A DNA stretch of 64,000 nucleotides from Psychrobacillus sp. INOP01 (GCF_018140925.1 NZ_CP073315.1:3782001-3846000), one strand, 5' to 3'. Shown: positions 16,664 to 25,432, numbered from the stretch's first letter. A program made the numbers and translations. The notes: generated by a model from the sequence alone, not told the origin.

Positions 16664-16724
16664 AATGGGTAATGCTGCTTGATCAAGAAAATAATCCAGT
16701 TCAGTTAAAATTAATATTTCGTTT

Positions 16725-16752
16725 AAGTCGCATCTTTCAGGTGTGGCTTTTT
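16725..16752 (+). terminator. Terminator
   Basis: GTCGCATC/GGTGTGGC hairpin with TTTTTAG; nearly identical to the one at 19085-19114. Confidence 0.65.
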
Positions 16753-16865
16753 AGTATTCTTAAAAGGTGGTGGTCATTCTTGTTTTACTCTAAGTCAAAT
16801 TCGAGAAATGGGGAGTGATCTAGTATCTTCGAGCTATCGATAAATAGCCACGAGAAACTTACGCA

Positions 16866-16950
16866 ATAAAAAACACCCACAAATGTGGGTGCTATGAGGT
16901 AGAAAATAAGGCTACCAACCACGGAACCTTATATTCTTATTATAATGCAG
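16866..16950 (-). ncRNA. Candidate small RNA
   Basis: On the minus strand a TATAAT (about 16938-16943) is followed by about 70 nt without an open frame, ending in a strong CACCCAC/GTGGGTG terminator with TTTTTT. A GGTTCCGTGGTTGGTAGCC segment adds internal pairing. It could be an untranslated regulatory RNA or type I antitoxin. No toxin gene is visible opposite. Confidence 0.35.
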
Positions 16951-17074
16951 ATTGAATGATTTACCGTTTCCTCTTTTAACCTATAACGCCAATTGAATGT
17001 TCAAGAAGTTAAGATAATTCAAACATCTTCGAGCTATCAGTTAAATAGTAAATATGATTGTGGAGGGATGCATA

Positions 17075-17242
17075 ATGACAGAAGAACTTTATGTATATGA
17101 CGAAGCATCTGGACATTTGTTCTGTAAGTATTGCAGAAGGAATTATTTAAATAAAGAACATAATGAAAATTGTCAAGTTCTTCATCATGATGAACTAACA
17201 AGAAGATGCAAACCGCCAGATGGAGGTGTAGGAGATGGCTGA
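17075..17242 (+). CDS. Small zinc-finger-like protein
   Basis: 55 aa from ATG 17075 after GGAGGGATG. Cys-x2-Cys in LFCKYCRRNY and a later His/Cys pair (KEHNENC) suggest one zinc knuckle. A ribosome-binding-like GGTGTAGGAGATGG overlaps its end. Probably a phage or island gene. Function unknown. Confidence 0.55.
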   Translation: MTEELYVYDEASGHLFCKYCRRNYLNKEHNENCQVLHHDELTRRCKPPDGGVGDG

Positions 17243-17334
17243 ATATAAATCAATCAAACAAAAAGCAAGTTAAAGATAGAGTTTCTTAATCTTTGATGTG
17301 AAAAACAACTTAAAGAAAAGAGGAATGATTATTT

Positions 17335-18756
17335 ATGGTATCAACTAAAGTATTAGTTGAAGATATGTTAGTTAAATTAGAAGAAGATTTAAAAGTAGTG
17401 AATACAGTAACATCAGGAACGAATAGTTCAATTTATAATTTTGCTGGTTATAGAAATGGACAACCCGTCGGTATTTCAAAAACCGCGCTAGTTTCACTAA
17501 ATCGTGGAGGACAACTTTTTCAATTGTTAGCTGGATATTACACAAGTGCAGCAGATATTAATATTAAAAATCGTATAGCAGTAGCGGCTGCAAAAGTATA
17601 TAACGTATTCTCAGCTAGACCAGTATTTGCGAGTGGTGAATTACATGATGATGGAGCTTCATATGTAACATCAGGTCAGTTTACTACAGACCCTTCAGGC
17701 CCTTTAATGCTATGCGGATTAATGATGATAGACAAACAAGGCGTATTAGATAATCCTAATTTTGATAGCAATTGCGTTTCCTCGGAAAGTTTTGTCCGTG
17801 AAATACAAATACCTCGACAGGCTTTAAAACTTGACAGAGCTTTAAAAAATGATAATTCAATTTTAAATTCATTTGCAAGTGGTACCAACTTTGTTTGGCA
17901 TAATCAAAAAATGGCCAAAGTAGGTATAAACGGCATAGCAATGACATTAGCGACTATATCTTTGTATAATAAAATGTACGGTATTACTGCTTATGATACT
18001 CGTTATACTCAATCATACAATGCACTTCGCCTTGTTAGTACAAATTATGGTTCAACTTACAATACTGAAGGAACTCTGGTTACAGCTACTTCAGCTGGAC
18101 AATTCCCTGGAACTAGACTGTGTTTAGCTGTAGGGGCAGATGACCAAAGCCGTGGTGCTTTCCCTTCTATTGGTTATAATGCTCTCGTTGTAATGGCATT
18201 GACATTGCAAGCATTTGCAGAGAACGCAAATACTTATTCTAGATTTTCCGATTTAAAAGTTGCAATACAATCTCATCCTCTTCAAACTGATGCATTGAAA
18301 ATCTTGGATTATTACGATAACAGACTTGGGAAAGATGGTTATCTATACGAGCTTGGAGCTCCTAATAATGAAGCTTTTGATGCTTCTCATTTTAGAGATG
18401 CTTGGAAAGCTCATATGCAATCTAAATTTCCAAATTTAACTGATATACAAATAGAAGCTAAGTTTGATTTAAGTGGTCAATTTGATGAATTAATTTCAAA
18501 ATCTGTGCACCCAGGACAAGCTGGATATTCTTACCTTTTCATGTGGTCAATGAATAACCACGCAATCTTCAACAAATTAGCTACTTATTATGCACCAGGA
18601 GCTACAGGAAAAACAGTTTTGGATATTGATTATTCTAAAGTAGGAATTTCAGCATCTGTATCACAAGCATTTGCAGCTACTAGCGAAGCGGTTGCAGTTC
18701 GAATTGCATCAGGTTTAGGTATAGCGTTAATTCAAGGTGTTACAACGGACGGTTAA
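17335..18756 (+). CDS. Large unrecognised protein (473 aa)
   Basis: 473 aa with no signal peptide and no membrane segment. Rich in Ala, Ser, Tyr and Asn, with runs such as TSGTNSSIYNFAGYRNGQP, RIAVAAAKVYNVF and VSQAFAATSEAVAVRIASG. Aromatic/His patches (GQAGYSYLFMWSMNNHAIF) hint at a helical toroid-like enzyme or a structural protein, but I recognise no family motif. A weak RBS (AAAGAGG) precedes ATG, and a strong terminator follows. It sits between phage remnants. Intact despite decayed surroundings, so perhaps selected. Confidence 0.7.
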   Translation: MVSTKVLVEDMLVKLEEDLKVVNTVTSGTNSSIYNFAGYRNGQPVGISKTALVSLNRGGQLFQLLAGYYTSAADINIKNRIAVAAAKVYNVFSARPVFASGELHDDGASYVTSGQFTTDPSGPLMLCGLMMIDKQGVLDNPNFDSNCVSSESFVREIQIPRQALKLDRALKNDNSILNSFASGTNFVWHNQKMAKVGINGIAMTLATISLYNKMYGITAYDTRYTQSYNALRLVSTNYGSTYNTEGTLVTATSAGQFPGTRLCLAVGADDQSRGAFPSIGYNALVVMALTLQAFAENANTYSRFSDLKVAIQSHPLQTDALKILDYYDNRLGKDGYLYELGAPNNEAFDASHFRDAWKAHMQSKFPNLTDIQIEAKFDLSGQFDELISKSVHPGQAGYSYLFMWSMNNHAIFNKLATYYAPGATGKTVLDIDYSKVGISASVSQAFAATSEAVAVRIASGLGIALIQGVTTDG

Positions 18757-18807
18757 TAATTTATACAAGCAAGAAAGGTCATTTAATAGTGCTAGACAAA
18801 TACTCAT

Positions 18808-18836
18808 AAAAAAGCATCCTTCGGGGTGCTTTTTTA
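18808..18836 (+). terminator. Terminator of the 473-aa gene
   Basis: AAAAGCATCC / GGGTGCTTTT with loop TTCG and a T run. Confidence 0.85.
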
Positions 18837-18904
18837 TGTCAAATTATTATTACATACAATCTTTTTCAATCACATTATGATTAGTGTGGATGGAGGTGAG
18901 AAAT

Positions 18905-19072
18905 TTGAATAAAATCCACTATCAAGTTATCTTCCGAAACGAAAATAAAATTTTTGACTTACAAGATATAACTGAACTTAAAGTTGAAGGTGGAGTCTAC
19001 TTATTTTACTCAGGTAGCTATGTTTGTTATTCCGTTCCGATTGATCTTGTAAAAGAAATTATTTCTTCTTAA
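18905..19072 (+). CDS. Small unknown protein
   Basis: 55 aa from TTG 18905 after GGAGGTGAG. An alternating beta pattern (YQVIFRNENKIFDL; GGVYLFYSGSYVCYSVP) suggests a small beta-barrel-like fold. No family recognised. Confidence 0.55.
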   Translation: MNKIHYQVIFRNENKIFDLQDITELKVEGGVYLFYSGSYVCYSVPIDLVKEIISS

Positions 19073-19084
19073 TAAAAATCAAAA

Positions 19085-19114
19085 GAGTCGCATCCATTCA
19101 GGTGTGGCTTTTTA
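19085..19114 (+). terminator. Terminator
   Basis: GTCGCATC/GGTGTGGC hairpin plus TTTTTATT; copy of the one at 16725. Confidence 0.65.
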
Positions 19115-19301
19115 TTATGCTTTTAAACCGTTCTTTCACATCACATTACCATATTGGTAGAGGTTCGAAGAATGAACGGTCTTCATTAAATAATACATAA
19201 AAGGTGGTGGTCATTCTTGTATATAGTTAAGTCAAATTCGAGAAGGGGAATGGTGAACCAGTATCTTGCAATCATGCGTTAAACGATATGGAGTGAATCG
19301 A

Positions 19302-19673
19302 TTGAATCAGATGCCAATGAAACCATGCAATAAGTTTGGATGTAGGAACTTATAGAAGACGAGATACTGTGTGGACCACCAACTAGAACATAGCAATCAA
19401 CATAAATACTACGATAAACATCAAAGGGACAAACAATCTAATTCTTTTTATCATGCAACAGCTTGGAAGAAAGCAAGGAGCATCGTGAAGATAAGAGACA
19501 ATGGATTGTGTAAGGAATGTATGAATGATAAACGTATTACAGTTGGTTCTATTGTAGACCATATGATTCCTACCAAAGAAGATTGGGACAAACGGCTAGA
19601 CTTAGACAACCTTCAATTACTTTGTCATGCATGCCATAACAAGAAAACAGGAAAGGAAAGGGCAAAGAAATAA
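19302..19673 (+). pseudogene. Phage HNH endonuclease with amber codon
   Basis: From TTG 19302 or ATG 19311 the frame reads MPMKPCNKFGCRNL, hits TAG at 19353-19355, and continues KTRYCVDHQ into a typical HNH nuclease (AWKKARSIVKIRDNGLCKEC, VDHMIPTKEDWD, LQLLCHACHNKKT). The Cys-x4-Cys..Cys-x2-His knuckle before the stop is part of these phage proteins, which assist terminase in packaging. A GTG at 19371 could give the nuclease core alone. One nonsense change; the terminase remnant follows directly. Confidence 0.85.
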
Positions 19674-19794
19674 TATTTTAGGGTAGCCCCCTCCCTATTT
19701 TCTGAAAAATAAAATTTGACCTACACCGGTTGGCAATCTTCCGTGTACAAAGTTCCCTAAATGAAATATTTTTGAATGAAAGAGAGGTGATAGC

Positions 19795-19822
19795 ATGGCT
19801 AGACCACGGCAACCAGTACCTC
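19795..19822 (+). pseudogene. Terminase small subunit, first codons only
   Basis: AGAGAGGTGATAGC then ATG and MARPRQPV, a typical start of phage small terminase proteins. After about eight codons the sequence switches to the middle of the large subunit. A deletion of well over 1 kb fused the two genes here. Confidence 0.6.
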
Positions 19823-20526
19823 GATGTGCCAGAGAAAATGCGCAACTTCCTTACGAAAAACATGAATATCTGGATTGACCAAAAGCAAGGTGGCTATATG
19901 CCATTATCAAAATGGAATGCTTGTGCTCGAGAGAATGTGGATGTTACTGGTTTTGATGTTTATATCGGAGTTGATTTATCTAAAAAAATCGACTTGTCTT
20001 CCACAGGATTGATTTTTCCAACATATTATGGATTCCATGTAAAACAACATTCCTTCATGCCGGAGGATGCTTTGAGAGAACGGCAAGCAAAGGATAAAGT
20101 ACCTTATCAATTGTGGATGGACCAGGGGTGGTTGTAACACCTGGTGCAGTAGTTGATTATAGTTTCATTGAAAATTGGATTATAACAACTGTGGAGGAGA
20201 ATGGGTGGAACCCCATCGTCTTCTGTTACGACCCATACGGAGCAACGCAATTTGCACAAAATATGTCTGCGCACGGATTTGTTGTCGTGGAAGTCCGGCA
20301 AGGTTATCCAACACTTAGCGAGCCGACAAAAGATTTTCGAGAGCAAGTCTATCAACAGAAAATCACTCCTGACGGAGATGAACTTTTAACATGGTCCATC
20401 GGGAATGCTGTTACAGAGGTTGATGTAAATGAAAATATTCGGTTGTCAAAGCGAAAATCCAGAGAGCGAATAGATCCAATAGCAGCAGTAATTAAGGATT
20501 TGTACAAGCTAGATTTGCAGAAATGA
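19822..20526 (+). pseudogene. Terminase large subunit, nuclease-domain fragment, frameshifted
   Basis: Reads PEKMRNFLTKNMNIWIDQKQ, then the RNase-H-like nuclease strand GFDVYIGVDLSKKIDLSSTG and later VFCYDPYGATQFAQNM. The ATPase domain with Walker A is missing. At about 20136 one G is lost (DQGWL to VTPGAVVDY), so two overlapping frames are needed. HK97-type packaging motor in origin, now dead. Confidence 0.88.
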
Positions 20527-20847
20527 ATTTTGGTAGTGGTGATATAAGTTTTATTTCTGTGAATGATTTGTAGAGACTGCAAATATAAGGTGGTTAAACG
20601 ATTGCTAAGTCATATAAGCTCACTGGAAGAAAGATTGAAAACCGAAATTAAAGTTAGATACGGATAGTCTTTTATCAAATAAGGCTTATGTAGAAGCTGA
20701 ATAATTATGGAGAATGGGGTTACTTGGATTTTCACGCAAAAAGGTATAAAGACATAAAATAAGGGGACTGTCCAAAAGTCGATAAATTTATTGACTTAGG
20801 CACAGCCCTACTAAACCAATTTTAACTTTTTAAATCTCTTTTTAAAA
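20527..20847. other. Decayed phage DNA with portal start scrap
   Basis: Only short broken frames. ATG 20714 opens MGLLGFSRKKV then stops (20749), like the start of an HK97-type portal gene. A long imperfect palindrome at 20764-20808 follows. Confidence 0.4.
20764..20808. terminator. Bidirectional hairpin between convergent genes
   Basis: GGGACTGTCC..AAGTCGATAAATT pairs with AATTTATTGACTT..GGCACAGCCC. Could also be fused ends of an insertion sequence. Confidence 0.45.
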
Positions 20848-21192
20848 CTAAAGAATCTGTACTAATTCTGAGTGTAAAACTCGTTGAGCGGTAATGATAT
20901 TAGCTGAAGCTGTTCTTCCGTAGGCAGTATATATTCCACCGGTTTGATTAGGAACAATTTCAGTTTCATATTGAGACGCTCCACCCACTAAACTAAGGGT
21001 TACAAAACCAGAAGCATTAGCACCTACGTTGAAGTTAGCTGATGAAAGTAATTGTCTTGTTCCATTAAGTCTGAAAACTCTAACTACTCCAGTAAGTGCT
21101 CCTCCTGTACGATTGAGAATTTTGACACGAACGTTAGTTGCATTAGCAGGTAGATTTCCTTGGTTTTCAATTGGTCCAGTTGTTAAAGGCAT
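20848..21192 (-). CDS. Unknown beta-rich protein
   Basis: 114 aa, ATG after AAGGAGGTGTATTTTAA on the minus strand. A pattern of short beta strands rich in Thr, Asn and Val (TNVRVKILNRTGGALTGVVR, VFRLNGTRQLLSSANF) suggests an Ig-like or appendage-type domain, ending RVLHSELVQIL. No signal peptide. I recognise the general style of Bacillales surface or spore-associated proteins but cannot name a family. Intact among phage debris. Confidence 0.65.
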   Translation of the reverse strand: MPLTTGPIENQGNLPANATNVRVKILNRTGGALTGVVRVFRLNGTRQLLSSANFNVGANASGFVTLSLVGGASQYETEIVPNQTGGIYTAYGRTASANIITAQRVLHSELVQIL

Positions 21193-21379
21193 TTAAAATA
21201 CACCTCCTTACATTTATAGATTTATAATCTGCAGACTATATATTCATTGTATTCAGTGCTCCATTAATGCTCTAAGTAGATTAATCAATTTGCTATAAAA
21301 TTCTAGGAGAGATTATTATTAAACTTTACAAATTCAAGCTTTGTTAATTGCACTGCTTGACATCGAAAGGAGGGAGAAA

Positions 21380-21538
21380 TTGAAATGGTATCAACGATTT
21401 AGAATGGCCGCTAAAGGTGCCGCATCTGGATGGAAGGGTATTGGATATAACTTCAGTTCGTGGATGGGTCGAACATTTTGGGGCATTGATAACTCGAAAC
21501 TTGCAACCAATGGAACTATCTTTATTAAAGAAATTTGA
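21380..21538 (+). pseudogene. Phage portal protein, N-terminal fragment
   Basis: TTG after AGGAGGGAGAAA. MKWYQRFRMAAKGAASGWKG and then DNSKLATNGTIF match the first 50 residues of HK97-like portal proteins, where NSKLATNETIF is conserved. It stops after IKEI. A second frame from about 21517 (SLLKKFETEEDACEDFYLRI) is the tail of an unrelated, unidentified protein fused by deletion. Confidence 0.65.
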
Positions 21539-21768
21539 AACTGAAGAAGATGCTTGTGAGGATTTTTATTTAAGAATTTCAAGATTTCTTAATTTATAAG
21601 TAAAACTTTATGTTTAACGTAGAGCAGAACCATACCTTGAATGGCAATATCCCATTCAAGGTTAATTTATATGGGGAGAATATAAAATAAACTGTTTGCT
21701 TCATTCTTATTGTTTTCTGACTAGAGTAGCATTTTCTAATTACCAAATAAGGAAGAGAAATATAAGAT

Positions 21769-22218
21769 TTGTTCAATTTGATGATTTCTCAAAAATTAAC
21801 TAGAAGTGATTTTCAAGAGTATCAATTGAAAAGAATGCAATGGTTATTTGATAATGACTTTATCAGTGAAAGTAGCATGGGTCACTTAGAGTTTGTTGAC
21901 CAAAGAGTCATATATGTTCTTAAGGAACTGTATTATAAAGAAGTAATGAGTTATTGGCATTATCCTGCGGATATACAAGTATTAATAGAGGAGTTAAGTG
22001 CTGGCAATCTTGTTGATTTTGAAAATAGCCTGTTTTCAAGAAATGAACAAGATTATCTTGATTGTTATTTCAATAAATCAAAATTTACCAATGGTAATGA
22101 TATAAAAATTAAATACTTACATGGAACAAATACTAATAATGAGAAACAATACGAAATAGATTACTACACGATTCTTAAAATGTTTGTCATAATAGTCATT
22201 AAAATAAATGATGACTAA
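21769..22218 (+). CDS. Unknown protein, probably C-terminal part
   Basis: 149 codons from TTG 21769, preceded by an in-frame stop and no ribosome binding site. Contains RMQWLFDNDFISESSMGHLE and FNKSKFTNGNDIKIKYLHGT. The end resembles C-termini of island proteins that contain long helical repeats, but I cannot assign it. Likely a truncated accessory gene next to the attachment scar at 22255. Confidence 0.45.
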   Translation: MFNLMISQKLTRSDFQEYQLKRMQWLFDNDFISESSMGHLEFVDQRVIYVLKELYYKEVMSYWHYPADIQVLIEELSAGNLVDFENSLFSRNEQDYLDCYFNKSKFTNGNDIKIKYLHGTNTNNEKQYEIDYYTILKMFVIIVIKINDD

Positions 22219-22254
22219 TGTATTAAAGAGGATTACATTTGTGACCTTTAATAA

Positions 22255-22298
22255 CGTTTGGTAAGTTCTAGAGGCGGGTTCGATTCCCACCGTCTCCA
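22255..22298 (+). other. ssrA (tmRNA) 3'-end attachment scar
   Basis: GGCGGGTTCGATTCCCACCG then TCTCCA is the T-arm and acceptor end of Bacillales tmRNA, without the rest of the gene. The ssrA 3' end is a well-known integration site. It closes the phage remnant that starts near 16 kb. Confidence 0.65.
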
Positions 22299-22337
22299 TA
22301 CTAAGAAATTATTGGATTCAAACAGTCTTGTGTGATT

Positions 22338-22374
22338 TTAAGTATATCTTTGCCGAGTTGGCAAGGATATACTT
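22338..22374. repeat. Palindrome next to the ssrA scar
   Basis: AAGTATATCTTTGCC / GGCAAGGATATACTT around GAGTT; a terminator-like stem without a long T run. Confidence 0.5.
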
Positions 22375-22418
22375 AATTCTATTTTAGGCAAGATTATACT
22401 TAAAAAGTAATCCTGTAA

Positions 22419-22631
22419 TCAAATTACATATATAAATAACTTGTCATCTCCTATACGTTCGATAGATGAATTAAATGAAGGAACGTGATGCGCCAAAATC
22501 TCATTGGTTGTAAAAATCGGATTTTCACTGTGAACGAAGTTGGTACTAATGTAATCTGCTAAAGTTTGGTGGAAACCTTGTGAAGCTAATGACAGAGCTA
22601 CCGAATTTATCGATTCAGTAGCAACCTGAAA
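22419..22631 (-). pseudogene. C-terminal fragment of an unidentified protein
   Basis: Minus-strand frame of 70 codons from a stop near 22634 to TGA at 22419. It reads SVALSLASQGFHQTLADYIS and FTTNEILAHHVPSFNSSIER. Clearly protein-like but the family is not recognised and no start is present. Confidence 0.4.
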
Positions 22632-23130
22632 TTATAAACGATAACAAATGGAAAGTTTATGCTTTATTTTTTTGTGGAAAACATATCCCTTAATATTTGA
22701 GAGATAATCATTTGTTTAAAAAAACGTGTTAAGTTATATGGGCTTAATTTCTCAAATACATACAAATCTTTTTTTTGATGGAAATATTATTTAATAGACT
22801 TGCACATATTGGAATCAAAAAACCTGAAACTCTTGAGATATAAAGATTCGGCTGTTTTTTACTTTCCCGAGAAGTTAAGGAAAGAAGGATTAACGCAAAA
22901 ACGACCGAAAATCGCACAAAGAACAAGGAATAAATGAAGAAAAAGTTGTGTTTGAACGAGTGGAGCCTGAAAAAGGGTTTGGAGAGAACGGATAAAATAA
23001 GTAGGAGCGTTGATTCTGGAATGAAGGGATTCACGCTCTTTTTGTTGAACTTAATATACTAATGGATCTAAGTACAATGAAATTAATTATTGAAAGAACT
23101 ATAAATAGGAAATCAGAAACCATTCGTAAT
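22632..23130. other. Decayed intergenic DNA
   Basis: Short overlapping frames (for example YKDSAVFYFPEKLRKEG near 22850) suggest a lost gene. A terminator-like GAGCGT/ACGCTC hairpin with TTTTTG lies at 23004-23045. Nothing intact. Confidence 0.4.
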
Positions 23131-23182
23131 GAAAGCTTGTGAAACATTACACTAAACTAACGGGGCAGTTTAGTTGAGGAAT
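23131..23182 (+). repeat. Array repeat R11 (right part only)
   Basis: Class C tail remnant (CTTGTGAAACATTACAC) and right core AACTAACGGGGCAGTTTAG. Restart of the array after the phage remnant. Confidence 0.8.
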
Positions 23183-23324
23183 GCGTTACTGTTATTTTTT
23201 TCAAATAGTTGTTTAGGTTAGTGATGAACCGTAGCATAAGTAAGTGAATTATATTGTACTGTTCATATACACATCTAAGTATGCTACATTTGATGAAACT
23301 GAAATAGGAAAGGAGTGGTAGACG

Positions 23325-24335
23325 ATGAAAAAATGGTTCATAGTATTACTATTAATAGGAGCAGGTTTCTTCTCAATTGAATCACCAGCACAAGCACAAG
23401 AAAAAGTGGTATGGGATGGGGCAGAAATTGTAAAAGACCAATCCGGTAAAATGACTTTTACAAAGGATGTAAAAGTTTATAAGAAAGATAGTTCAGGTAA
23501 ATTTGTATCTATGGTAGTTAAGAAGGATAATTATTTTCGGGTTTATGATGTTGAAAAGTATGATGGAAAAGTTTATTACTGGATGAGTAGCGGTTATCGC
23601 GTACAAACAACAGACCTTGTGGTATTTAAAGATGTGCCAATGAATTTACGAATATCATTCTTTAGTGATTCTGCATTAATCGTTTCATCACGTGAGGGAA
23701 TATTAAAAAATAAAAAGCAGCATGGATCAATTCTAAAAAATGAAGAATCACGTGGTCCAAGTTGGTTCTGGTATATTGAGAAATACACAATTGTTAATGG
23801 TAAGCTACAGGTTGAATTAGATTATTCTGGTGAACATGAAACTGCAGGATATAAGGTGAAAGAATTTATTCCAGGCTCTGATGTTAAGGTAGTTGAAAAA
23901 CAAAGTATTCCAAGTGGATATTATATTACTACACAAAAAACAATAGCCTATGAAAGTCCATTATTAACAGCAAAACAATTACGTGAAGTTGAGAAAAATA
24001 CACTTATTTATGTTTCCACGGAACCTTATAATGTGATTAATAGTTTTGGATATGCTTCTATTTGGGAAAAATCTTGGTATAATAATCTTGATTATAAATT
24101 ACCAGTAGGTCATTATTATATAAGCATAAAAAAAATAACACCAATAGAGGATATTCAACCTATTGGCACATATTATACAACAAAAGAGATGTTGATTAAT
24201 AGCTTGCTTATTCCACGTAACGCAGCTGTGACGTTTTATTTAACTCAAAATGATTTTGGCATTATTTCATATAAAGATGATATGGCTGTTATAAAGTTAG
24301 AGTATTTATCAAAAACACCGTTAGATTTAAAATAG
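23325..24335 (+). CDS. Secreted cassette protein, family S copy 1
   Basis: 336 aa. A Sec signal peptide (MKKWFIVLLLIGAGFF, cleavage after AQA near 24) precedes a mature protein with no membrane span. Residues 25-110 are nearly identical to those of the copies at 47470 and 55821 (VWDGAEIVKDQSGKMTFTKD; YYWMSSGYRVQ). The C-terminal 60 (IEDIQPIGTYYTT; ISYKDDMAVIKLEYLSKTP) are also conserved, while the middle differs. Probably several SH3-like beta domains facing the wall. ATG follows AAAGGAGTGG. Upstream leader is shared with the other copies. Function unknown. Confidence 0.85.
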   Translation: MKKWFIVLLLIGAGFFSIESPAQAQEKVVWDGAEIVKDQSGKMTFTKDVKVYKKDSSGKFVSMVVKKDNYFRVYDVEKYDGKVYYWMSSGYRVQTTDLVVFKDVPMNLRISFFSDSALIVSSREGILKNKKQHGSILKNEESRGPSWFWYIEKYTIVNGKLQVELDYSGEHETAGYKVKEFIPGSDVKVVEKQSIPSGYYITTQKTIAYESPLLTAKQLREVEKNTLIYVSTEPYNVINSFGYASIWEKSWYNNLDYKLPVGHYYISIKKITPIEDIQPIGTYYTTKEMLINSLLIPRNAAVTFYLTQNDFGIISYKDDMAVIKLEYLSKTPLDLK

Positions 24336-24433
24336 ATATAATAGTATTTTTGTTGATTCAGATGTTAGTAAAATAACATCTTCAAAGTGAGAAGTTCTTA
24401 TATTAAAAGAATTTTTGAGTAACGAGATTGATA

Positions 24434-24510
24434 CACTTAAACTAACGGGTGCTTTACTTCAAGAAGGAGTAAAGCATTTTTCTTATTGAACAAACGAAGC
24501 AGGTATTTAG
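24434..24510 (+). repeat. Array repeat R12 (class A)
   Basis: Left core AACTAACGGGTGCTTTACTT, perfect terminator, right core AACAAACGAAGCAGGTATTTAG as in R9. Confidence 0.9.
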
Positions 24511-24562
24511 TGTGCTGATTTATTTGGCATCCTTTATAATAGAGCTTAAAAGAGGTGTTTTC

Positions 24563-24703
24563 ATGGAGACAGAAGATATGCTAAAAATGATTGAGAACTT
24601 AAATGATGAAGAGAAACAGAAGTTTTTAGATTTAATATTTGATGAATACTTTATTGGCGGTGGTGCTGTTAGACACACCATTGAAAATAACGAAACTGAG
24701 TGA
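24563..24703 (+). CDS. 46-aa acidic protein, duplicated cassette copy 2
   Basis: Same 46-aa product as 15149-15289, with the same leader (AAAGAGGTGTTTTC then ATG) and the same short terminator behind it. The near-identity extends from R12 through R13, showing that the unit of duplication is repeat plus gene plus repeat. Function unknown. Confidence 0.75.
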   Translation: METEDMLKMIENLNDEEKQKFLDLIFDEYFIGGGAVRHTIENNETE

Positions 24704-24706
24704 AGC

Positions 24707-24810
24707 TTAGATGCTTTGCTCTTTTTTTACGTCTAAAACGTCAAGAGATTTCGGCGATACATTGTGAAATGATACACTTCAACTAACGGTGCAGTTTAGT
24801 TGAAGAAGGA
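24707..24810 (+). repeat. Array repeat R13 (class C tail)
   Basis: Counterpart of R10: short terminator, class C tail, right core AACTAACGGTGCAGTTTAGTT. Confidence 0.85.
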
Positions 24811-24858
24811 ATAACAGTAGAAATACCAAATTACATGGTAAAATGAGGGGAAAAGGCT

Positions 24859-25359
24859 GTGTCATATATGAATGTATCCTTAATAGTTGCAATGGATAAG
24901 AACAGAGTAATTGGCAAAGAGAATGATATTCCATGGAGAATTCCAAAAGATTGGGAGTATGTTAAAAATACTACGTCGGGACATCCAATCATATTAGGGA
25001 GAAAAAACTTTGAGTCAATTGGAAGGGCTTTACCTAACAGAAGGAATATTATTTTGACAAGAGATAAGGATTTAAACTTTGAAGGTTGTGAAATTGTCCA
25101 TTCAATCGATGAGGTATTTGAGTTATGTAAAAATGAAGAAGAGATTTTTATTTTCGGAGGAGAACAGATTTATAATATGTTCTTGCCTTACGTTGAGAAG
25201 ATGTATATTACAAAAATTTATTATGAATTTGAAGGAGATACATTTTTTCCCGAAGTTAATTTCGATGAATGGAAAGAGGTATCTGTTGAAAAAGGGGTTA
25301 TGAATGATAAAAACCCTTATAACTACTATTTTCATGTCTATGAAAGAAAACTTTATTAA
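24859..25359 (+). CDS. Dihydrofolate reductase (cassette-borne)
   Basis: 166 aa from GTG 24859 (RBS GAGGGG) or ATG 24868. DHFR hallmarks: SLIVAMDKNRVIGKENDIPW at the N-terminus with the Trp, the substrate-binding acidic region IPKDWEYV, the NADPH site ILGRKNFESIGRALPNR, and IFIFGGEQIYNMF. Reduces dihydrofolate in the cytosol. As an extra copy on a cassette it could affect trimethoprim susceptibility; that is inference from family, not visible here. The stop overlaps the TTATTAAGCTAACGGG flank of R14. Confidence 0.93.
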   Translation: MSYMNVSLIVAMDKNRVIGKENDIPWRIPKDWEYVKNTTSGHPIILGRKNFESIGRALPNRRNIILTRDKDLNFEGCEIVHSIDEVFELCKNEEEIFIFGGEQIYNMFLPYVEKMYITKIYYEFEGDTFFPEVNFDEWKEVSVEKGVMNDKNPYNYYFHVYERKLY

Positions 25360-25432
25360 GCTAACGGGTGCTTTAGTTAAAACAAGTGGCTGCCCTAGGG
25401 TAGCCTTTTCTTATTGAACTAACGGGGCAGCA
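25352..25432 (+). repeat. Array repeat R14 (class B)
   Basis: AAGCTAACGGGTGCTTTAGTT, GGCTGCCCTAGGGTAGCC hairpin with TTTTCTTATT, right core AACTAACGGGGCAGC lacking its last arm. Confidence 0.88.

Larger units (their letters stand above)
16664..17074. other. Phage-derived intergenic with repeated blocks
   Basis: Contains a terminator (16725-16752), a block AAAGGTGGTGGTCATTCTTG (16763-16782) repeated at 19200-19219, and two copies of TCTTCGAGCTATC (16825, 17023). No intact gene seen. Confidence 0.5.

Noticed and set aside
24859-25359. Calling the DHFR a proven trimethoprim-resistance gene
   Set aside because: Family and cassette context fit, but resistance cannot be read from sequence alone.
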